Of a stretch of 64,000 nucleotides of DNA, positions 59,201 to 64,000 are shown in pieces (positions within the stretch are counted from its first letter, which is position 1; each line of letters begins with the position of its first letter). Origin of the DNA: Liolophura sinensis (lineage: Eukaryota > Mollusca > Polyplacophora > Chitonida > Chitonidae); the NCBI RefSeq assembly GCF_032854445.1, contig NC_088300.1, positions 72,330,984-72,394,983 of the forward strand, in the 5' to 3' direction. The notes beneath the pieces are model-generated. The model was not told the origin of the DNA and searched no databases. It saw only the letters and a program-made list of their open reading frames with translations. Position numbers and translations under genes: made by a program.

Positions 59201-60507
59201 TTGATTCCAGGTTTCCCGACTTCGAGGCGGACACTCTTAACGATTGGTCCATCGAAACGGCATGGTTCAGTGAGTGAAGTCTGGGTCAGGGAGTGAAGCT
59301 CTGATCTGCGTTTCACAAAAAATATTGTGAAATGAATGTTTTGTGTACGTGACAGAGTGAACGTACACTGAAAATGATTTGACAGGTTTGCGGTTAAGAG
59401 AAATAATTAATTAAGGTTCAAAGGCGGACGTGTATAACACATTGTTAAATTATGTGATGAAAATTTAAGACGTAAACTGAAGGGGTTATGTCAGTGTACC
59501 TAATCTATTTTTATTGTATTAGAGAGTTTGCCAGCTAAGCCAGCCAAACATCTATTCAACCAATCAGCCACCCAGCAGCCAAACCAGCGATCCAAGAATT
59601 AAGCAAAATTGTCTCTTAAAAGCTCATTATCCTATTATCTCAGCTCATCATTTAGCTAATGTTGACACATGCACAGTTCGCGCAAATGGGTGCAAGATTT
59701 GTTGGCACACTGCCACACAGACAAAATAGGTCGTTAATACACGTTTGAGCAGTGTTATTCTGCTCCTCGTTAAATTATAACAGAATTTTGTTTGTTTCTG
59801 TAGGATCAAAAACTTTTTACCTAGGCCTATGTACTGTTCAGTTAAAAATGGTGATCATGCCAGGTTAAGTTTTTGATCTGTTGTATAGAAAAGTGCCCTC
59901 TGTATGTGGTTGGACGCCACCGCGAAAAAGTAACGGGATGTATATTTTTTTGGCAGAATTTGACAAATTTAAACCTAAAACCTAAATCTTGAAGAGATCG
60001 ACCGTTTAAAGTGTTACTTAAAAAGGTGCTGTCAAATGTCTGTTTATGCCACTGACTTTAAGACAACACTTATGGTGCTTCCACTGCGTTTAACAATTCA
60101 GAAAGCGCAAAAGCAAATTCTGATTGGCTGACATTCCCTCAGTGGTAACTTTTATGCCTGATCGAAGCCTCCAGTTATTATTATTATTATGTATGGACTA
60201 TTCGCATGAGTTAAACCAGTCCTAAAACAGAATGTTCAATGAGGCTGGTCCCTCAAATAATAACGATTTCAAGCGATATGAAGTAACGTGGTTCTGACCT
60301 TGTCTGCGTTAGTATATACACGCCCTTCTTCTGCACCCTCACGGAGGGCAATGGCCGGTACGCCCACATCTAAATATGGATTTTTTTCCATCTCAAGCAG
60401 AATGTGCTTGTCGTTGTGCATAATCATCACGTCCACAGAGTGGGGAAATATGTTGGTATCATCCAAGAAGGATTCGTCATTATTTTCTACCCCGGAAAGC
60501 TGGAACG
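37684..60507 (-). CDS. Secreted ADAM/ADAMTS-type metalloprotease, mig-17-like, 16 exons (5' end outside window)
   Basis: Zinc metalloprotease likely acting on extracellular matrix. Joined exons give 897 codons with every phase compatible; the signal-peptide exon is not in the window. Order: prodomain (1-160), furin-type basic site RTKRRRVRR (159-167), catalytic domain (about 170-397) with HELGHSMCSLHD (337-348) and a Met-turn YIMTS, disintegrin-like/ADAMTS-type cysteine-rich region (398-506; CxNLWC, TTCG, WCQRGQC), PLAC-like module 1 (507-550), proline-rich linker, PLAC-like module 2 (647-686), and a 200-residue basic then Ser/Thr/Pro-rich tail. There is no thrombospondin repeat and no transmembrane segment. 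C. elegans MIG-17 shares the protease-disintegrin-PLAC order. Oddities: cysteine replaces the usual glycine of the zinc motif, and PLAC is doubled. Potential N-glycosylation sites include NGT, NTT, NTS, NAT, NQS and NGS. Substrate and exact orthology are unknown. Confidence 0.88.
38997..39146 (-). CDS. Protease exon o: PLAC-like module 2 (647-697)
   Basis: Acceptor tgtaatag; donor GTTTGT is weak but phase-correct. Encodes GSCQDTGSPFNQSIVGCRGF and YLARVKRDCCATC: spacing C-x13-C-x6-C-x8-CC-x2-C, parallel to module 1. A ShK-type reading is possible but the CCxxC end favours PLAC. Confidence 0.75.
39454..39876 (-). CDS. Protease exon n: PLAC-like module 1 and proline-rich linker (506-647)
   Basis: Acceptor tttgaag. 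Cysteines follow C-x14-C-x10-C-x8-CC-x2-C (GEC…KTC…DMC…QCCKSC). About 90 residues of Pro/Ser/Gln-rich linker follow. The donor GTAATC gives phase 1. If it is not used the frame runs 25 further codons to a TGA at 39377. Confidence 0.8.
40184..40232 (-). CDS. Protease exon m: 49-nt exon (residues 490-506)
   Basis: Acceptor tgaacag, donor GTGAGT. Encodes WCQRGQCVFNQAASPV, the WCxxGxC end of the ADAMTS cysteine-rich region. Leaves in phase 1. Confidence 0.9.
40451..40564 (-). CDS. Protease exon l: cysteine-rich region (residues 452-489)
   Basis: Acceptor ttggcag, donor GTAGGG, 38 whole codons: GASRICTNLWCHRIDPDTGE then APGTTCGNKK, the ADAMTS CxxLWC and GTxCG motifs. Confidence 0.92.
41069..41231 (-). 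CDS. Protease exon k: disintegrin-like region (residues 397-451)
   Basis: Acceptor aaacag, donor GTAAGA. Encodes QNCLLNTSPPN and GTLYNPDEQCQRIHGKGSYM, corresponding to the CLLxxP and G-x-x-Y-x-x-D-x-QC pattern of ADAMTS disintegrin-like domains. Confidence 0.9.
41605..41769 (-). CDS. Protease exon j: third zinc ligand and Met-turn (residues 342-397)
   Basis: Acceptor attatag, donor GTATCT. Encodes SMCSLHDGYQNTCQSDRKYI then MTS, WQFSTCSIQYFREMLQKLN. His347 is the third zinc ligand; Cys344 replaces the usual Gly. Confidence 0.92.
42176..42284 (-). CDS. Protease exon i: zinc-binding helix (residues 306-342)
   Basis: Acceptor tcacag, donor GTCAGA. Encodes GYAYLNTTCQYWSVSFVEDR and IWTASHELGH: first two zinc histidines (337, 341) and catalytic glutamate 338. 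Leaves in phase 2. Confidence 0.92.
42591..42628 (-). CDS. Protease exon h: 38-nt micro-exon (residues 293-306)
   Basis: Acceptor gtttcag, donor GTGAGT. Encodes GYDLIFENKKTTL; it is required to join phase 2 to phase 1 and supplies the strand between FDHA and GYAY. Confidence 0.85.
43194..43240 (-). mobile_element. 47-bp SINE family A tail with perfect 14-bp target duplication
   Basis: The insert (ttgattggtgttttacgccg…tatttcactt) is only the last 47 bp of family A. cagaaatggagttt occurs at 43180-43193 and again at 43241-43254, so this is an extremely 5'-truncated insertion in the same sense as the gene, ending 20 bp from the donor of exon g. Confidence 0.92.
43261..43409 (-). CDS. Protease exon g: catalytic domain (residues 244-293)
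   Basis: Acceptor gaatcag, donor GTCAGT. Encodes EKRFSPWTESYVRNGTVDVT and FDHAMAMS, the FDHA motif typical of ADAM/ADAMTS. Leaves in phase 2. A SINE tail was inserted 20 bp past the donor. Confidence 0.88.
43534..43893. repeat. 25-bp minisatellite, about 14 copies
   Basis: The unit gtgtaaaacaatcggagtac then tcggg, 24-26 bp with variable G-run length, in the intron between exons g and f. Overlapping open frames across it reflect the repeat. Confidence 0.93.
44064..44141 (-). CDS. Protease exon f: catalytic domain (residues 218-243)
   Basis: Acceptor tttacag, donor GTAGGT, 26 whole codons: MDMRYSYIRASDYTIRIRLS then NFIIAE. Confidence 0.85.
44644..44731 (-). CDS. Protease exon e: catalytic domain (residues 188-217)
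   Basis: Acceptor ctgacag, donor GTAAGT. Encodes RFYESVPANTRSRDEVYSKL and KQYYFQVFNG, the helix preceding the NxxDxxY-type strand. Confidence 0.85.
44910..45763. repeat. 37-bp minisatellite, 23 copies of two alternating types
   Basis: The unit starts agccagggctaagttcccac and ends either ggttttcactaacttt (type A) or ggttttctctattttt (type B). Types alternate for much of the array, then A dominates at the high-coordinate end. Lies between exons e and d. Confidence 0.95.
45850..45988 (-). CDS. Protease exon d: furin site and start of catalytic domain
   Basis: Encodes EPVRIQIKPGRTKRRRVRRQ, then IVEILLVLDYEIYK, the usual VExxLVxD first strand of the catalytic domain. Donor GTAACT, phase 2. Three in-frame acceptors are possible (5' base 45988, 45979 or 45967); all keep phase. 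Confidence 0.85.
46142..46172. repeat. (TG)n microsatellite followed by G-rich tract
   Basis: A tgtgtgtg run then gtatatggagtgggcggggg. It sits next to an old SINE A copy inside the intron between exons d and c. Confidence 0.9.
46205..46345 (+). mobile_element. Old SINE family A copy
   Basis: gctgtagctcaatgactcag, atgcaatcgctgtgagttca and tctgcggatggccctgggtt align with the head and body of family A in plus orientation (antisense to the protease). The tail is absent. Confidence 0.6.
46895..47024 (-). CDS. Protease exon c: prodomain end (residues 99-142)
   Basis: Acceptor aactgtag, donor GTAAAG. Encodes EGFYFHRGVLYHIEPVPHHR; the G-x-L/I-x-Y-x-IEP motif closes ADAM prodomains. Leaves in phase 1. 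Confidence 0.85.
47025..50389 (-). other. Protease intron between exons c and b
   Basis: 3.4 kb with no convincing exon. It holds a 23-base run of C at 49239-49261 and no recognisable mobile element. The direct splice of exon b to exon c is in phase, so no further exon is required. Confidence 0.55.
50390..50476 (-). CDS. Protease exon b: prodomain (residues 70-98)
   Basis: Acceptor cttccag, donor GTAAGT, 29 whole codons: TFQPYQDAESGAAITLTC then IASGKSCAPLL. The YQDAESGAAIT phrase fits prodomains of invertebrate mig-17-like proteins (from memory). Confidence 0.78.
50950..52580. repeat. 30-bp minisatellite, about 54 copies, with 60-bp higher-order units
   Basis: Unit gaccagcatattgggtatct then gtctgtgaga (30 bp). 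Between about 52105 and 52400 units alternate with a variant (gacctgtatattgggtatct then ctctgtga), giving a 60-bp repeat. Since 30 is divisible by 3, long stop-free frames of up to 295 codons appear on the minus strand. Located at one end of the 9.8-kb prodomain intron. Confidence 0.96.
54640..54790 (-). mobile_element. SINE family C partial copy
   Basis: gtgtgtcttcttgtagcagg, ccgataaagtgcggccac and acatgacaccccaccctg parallel the copy at 18796-19130. The head is not recognisable. Confidence 0.55.
59040..59270 (-). mobile_element. SINE family C partial copy
   Basis: cagacatgacataatactga, gtgctgagcgtcaagcgagg and cccgacttcgaggcggacac parallel the right two-thirds (tRNA-like head side) of the 18796-19130 copy. 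Confidence 0.55.
60299..60507 (-). CDS. Protease exon a: prodomain (residues 1-69)
   Basis: Acceptor attttttag, donor GTCAGA. Encodes SVDVMIMHNDKHILLEMEKN and VGVPAIALREG, the reprolysin-type prodomain pattern. Enters with two bases of a split codon, so an upstream coding exon must exist; leaves in phase 0. Confidence 0.8.
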
Positions 60508-63500
60508 CTAAAAAATAAAAATACAATCTTGATAATTCTTTGATATCTGCATTTTCGAAAATTATTTTAAACAGGACAGTTTCATGCATATGGAATGGCC
60601 TTAAATCGTAAAGGATATAATAATTTTAACTAAAATATTTTTGCTATAAAAATCCCATAGCATCGTAAAATTTAACGTACAATCCGAAACCATTACAGAC
60701 ACTGTTAAAAATACCACATAGTTAAATAAATAACACTCGATATACTTTTTATATCACTTTTTTACATCCTCTTGGGAGGCTTTAAAAGGAGAAATGTATG
60801 TACTGAAGTCTGACACTTTATGGAAATTATTACAAAACTTTATACCGAAGTTCACATTTACAGTTACCACGGTAAATCAAGTCAGCATAACATTTTCTGG
60901 TTAGCCGCAGATATTTTTCATAACTGGTGTGTACGCACTCAGAATCTTGCCACAGGAGTGATGTGAAATGCGTGTAAGGCAAATATGACCCAGAAGTTCT
61001 TGGCAAGACGTAAAGAAAAAAACTAGCGGTTGCGGTTTTAAAATCTGTTAGAAGGTTTAAACTAAAATATAGGTTTTTTTGCTATGTGACAGAAACAAAT
61101 CAAATCTAAGAACGCTTTGCGATACTTACGCACCTGTTCCACTTTTTATGGATTTAATATGTGTAAATGTTTTAGCTTGCAATGTATTCGTGTAGTTGGC
61201 AATACATATATTAGCTATTTTGTCCCATAAAAAGACTCGTGGCGTGACTTTAATGATAAAATCTGTAATTAGTCAAGATGCTCGTAGTTATGAGATAAAT
61301 GACAAATTAACATGAAGACTGATATTTCATAACCAAAAAAGTATATTTTTTTAAACTCCACTGAAGCGATTCGGTGCTTTAAAACTGGTAATCCGGTGCA
61401 ATCTTAAACATGTGCATTTCATAACTACAGCAAAATGTTGTCAGAATGCACGGATCTGGTACAGGAGCACGCGATATAATCATCCACTTTCTAGAGGCTT
61501 TACTAACTATAGCTTTGACATTCACTGAAAACAAGTCTCCGAGTTTGCTTTGCCATGTTCGTGGCTTACATGTGTAGAAGTCTGCCTACACATATAAACC
61601 ATTTAAACTGCATGCAGTTAATAACACTTTCAATTCACGCTACTGCTTGCCTATAATTTGTAAAGATTCTTGCATGAGATATTTGTGTCATTTTCCTACG
61701 AATTTAAAACAGAGCTGTAAATGTGTATGCATAGACGATAAAAGACCCTTTCGTTGCCTTGATATCAGGCATTCCCACCTCGCTCTGTATTCCTGAGGTC
61801 GAGGTAGAGTGGTAGCGAAAGATCATCTATCGACTTCCATGGGTTATGAACATCATATTGGTGAAAAAAAGTAGTAGAATTAGGCAAACGGTCCACACAC
61901 CAGTATGGTAGCCCGTTTAGACCACACATGCAATGAGAGTGGGGAATGTACAAATTCCCTGTCCATGGTCCAGACTGAACCTAAACTCGCGCGTCTTCTC
62001 GATTGAAAGGTGTTTTGATGTGTTTCTGAATCAATTTACTGAGATGCTTTAATTTAATGCGTTAATGTATCGCAGTGCGTCACATAAACCCTTGCCGTCA
62101 TGTAGAGAAATTTGCAAATTCCCTAAATCTGATGGGGCAGAACACCAAGGATATTATTTGATTAAGGGGTATGGGTTGGTTCCACGGTATTTGTTATAAA
62201 CAACACGACAAAAAGACTTTCGACAGCGTGTAAGCTTGTGAAAATCAATTATGCAAGCCTATATAGTGTTCTTTGTCGCGTTGTTAATAACAAACACTGT
62301 GTGACAGTCAACTCTTGATTTTAACTTCAGTGTAAGGTACAAAGTCTGCTCCAGTGACGCTAACACAACCTTATTTGTGACCTTAGTTCAAAAAAGTAGG
62401 TTCACGAACTTTCGTGAAAACTCACCGAGTTTCCTATAACCATACTATACAAAAGCGGATAAGAAAGGCTTGTTATGGTTCATTCGCCAGCAGGTAGTAA
62501 TGGGACGTTGTTGTTAGTGTTTTTTCACAATCATCATTAGCTTATTAATACGGGTCTAGCTAGTTGGTATTTCCGCGTCAATGTACGGATAAGTAGCACG
62601 CAGACTACGTTTTTGTCTCTCCTACAACAAATCCACCTTGTTGATAATACAGGTGTGAAGTTACCCTGTGGGATAGGAACAGGAGGCGTTTCATTGGATC
62701 TGCTGCACCTTTCACATAATAACCAGTGGTTTGTGTATACCCATACAAAGCCACTTTCTGTCCGAACATTACAAGCCTTTGCACCTAAATGTAGTTTCCG
62801 TCGGTCCTTAGTAAATGGGACCAAACACGCATGCATATTTATTGTATATTTATCGTATATATTTATTGAAACGTGATTAACTGGTGTTAAAATAGGTCAG
62901 CTAGCGGATTAGAGGATTAGCGGGTGTCTTCATCTCTGGAAAACCCATTGTGTTTTACTTAACATAGTTTTGAAGCAGAACAGGGAATATAGGATAAAAA
63001 TATAGGAACAGGAATTTAAAAATGAATTCAGGAACATCAGATGAGAGGTTGTCAACATAAAAGGGTATATTCGTTACAAAATTTAAGGAACTTACACATC
63101 GAATGCGTTGAAACACTACGTTTTGAAACTCACATTGGGGTGCAGCAGAACCAGGAAGTGGCGATGTTAACAGATGCCGTCAATATAACACAAGCGATTG
63201 TTACATTACACTCTGCTTAAGACGTGCAGCTGAATTGGCCATGGTAGCACATAATGAAAAAGCATATTCATACAGTGGTCTGTTTAGTTATTGTATATCA
63301 GACCCTCTCTGCTCGGTTATAATTTGACCTGTTAAACAGATAATTGATGTTGGATTAGTCACCTATCTTCCAATGCTACATTTAGCTATGTGTAAGCTTG
63401 ATCTCAATATGTATTTTTCGCTTCAACAGAGTTTTCCACATCTTCAAGAAAAAGCGTAAGACGCATAAGAAAAGCAGATAAGATGAAGGGGTGAATGCTT

Positions 63501-64000
63501 TTTTAGAAAATACATGGCTTCTTTTATAGATAACTTAAACCTTTTTGAAGTCGCGGTGTAATGGGGCATGTTAGTAGTTGAGCGATTTAACAAGTGGTGT
63601 GAACGGTAATTAACACTGTTATGAACATTGCTGAGTTAAAAGCCACCAGGTCTGACCACAGCTTTTGTAACTTTAGCCCCTGCTTTGATCTAGCTGTCTT
63701 AGTTATTATATTTTATATGGTAGCCAATCTTCACGTAGATTTATTCATTTTCAGATCCCCGCACCTATGGTTTTGTTTTAGCTTTTCATGCTGACATCGT
63801 TTTTCAAATGACTCTCTTTCACAGTTGTAAACTAGCAAAACCTTTCCCTTAAAATCAGGTAGGCGTGAATATCAAGTCGGAGTTATACTTAACATTATTT
63901 ATGTATGCAGGTGCTACAAAGACCACCTGTAGCAATTTGTTTATAGTACATGCGTTTAGCATTTAAATGTATAATACACTGATAGCATATAATGTAAGAC
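60508..64000. other. Right end: probable upstream intron/5' region of the protease
   Basis: Exon a begins with a split codon, so a further exon (start codon and signal peptide) must lie to the right. I found no minus-strand ATG with a hydrophobic leader and matching phase-1 donor here, so it is probably beyond 64000. No other gene or clear repeat is visible. Confidence 0.5.

Larger units (their letters stand above)
52581..60298 (-). other. Remainder of the 9.8-kb prodomain intron
   Basis: AT-rich, with two SINE C relatives (about 54640-54790 and 59040-59270) and otherwise no repeat or gene I can support. The exon on each side is phase 0, so they join directly. Confidence 0.55.

Noticed and set aside
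61765-61953. Minus-strand 62-codon ORF as the missing protease first exon
   Set aside because: There is no hydrophobic signal sequence and no phase-1 donor matching exon a.

Overview
This window is animal nuclear DNA, most likely from a lophotrochozoan and probably a bivalve or other marine mollusc. It is AT-rich and intron-heavy. It carries several tRNA-derived SINE families, foldback elements and intronic minisatellites, and is scattered with acatgtacatgta-type words common in molluscan DNA. The species assignment is an inference. No bacterial gene, rRNA, true tRNA gene or CRISPR array was seen.

Two multi-exon genes, both on the minus strand, account for essentially all recognisable host coding sequence. 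Every exon was rebuilt by hand from splice sites, reading phase and family similarity. (1) 3638-21079: a complete 8-exon choline/ethanolamine phosphotransferase (CEPT1/CHPT1 family, 386 residues) with an intact CDP-alcohol phosphotransferase signature; it catalyses the last step of the Kennedy pathway. (2) 37684-60507, with its first exon(s) apparently beyond the right edge: a secreted ADAM/ADAMTS-type zinc metalloprotease resembling the mig-17 group. Sixteen exons encode prodomain, furin-type site, catalytic domain, disintegrin-like/cysteine-rich region, two six-cysteine PLAC-like modules and a long C-terminal tail. It has no thrombospondin repeat. All 16 exon phases join, giving 897 codons before the stop.

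Layout: 1-3637 is downstream/3' UTR of the phosphotransferase. Positions 3638-21079 hold that gene; its introns carry a decayed LINE, several short tandem arrays, three copies of a MITE-like family and SINE copies. A candidate NRF-1 promoter site lies near 21225. Positions 21089-37683 are intergenic and rich in mobile DNA: SINE copies of families A and B, often with clear target-site duplications, a hAT transposase remnant, a P2X7-C-terminal-like pseudo-exon, a 370-bp foldback element and an 813-bp element with about 125-bp inverted ends. Positions 37684-60507 hold the protease, with three unrelated minisatellites (25, 37 and 30 bp units) in three introns. Positions 60508-64000 show no supported gene and may be intron or promoter of the protease.

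The two genes have no evident functional link: one is housekeeping membrane-lipid synthesis, the other an extracellular-matrix protease. The points most worth following are the altered zinc motif and architecture of the protease, the shared 3' tail of three different SINE families, a 47-bp SINE tail inserted with a perfect duplication 20 bp from an exon, and the recursive structure of the minisatellites.
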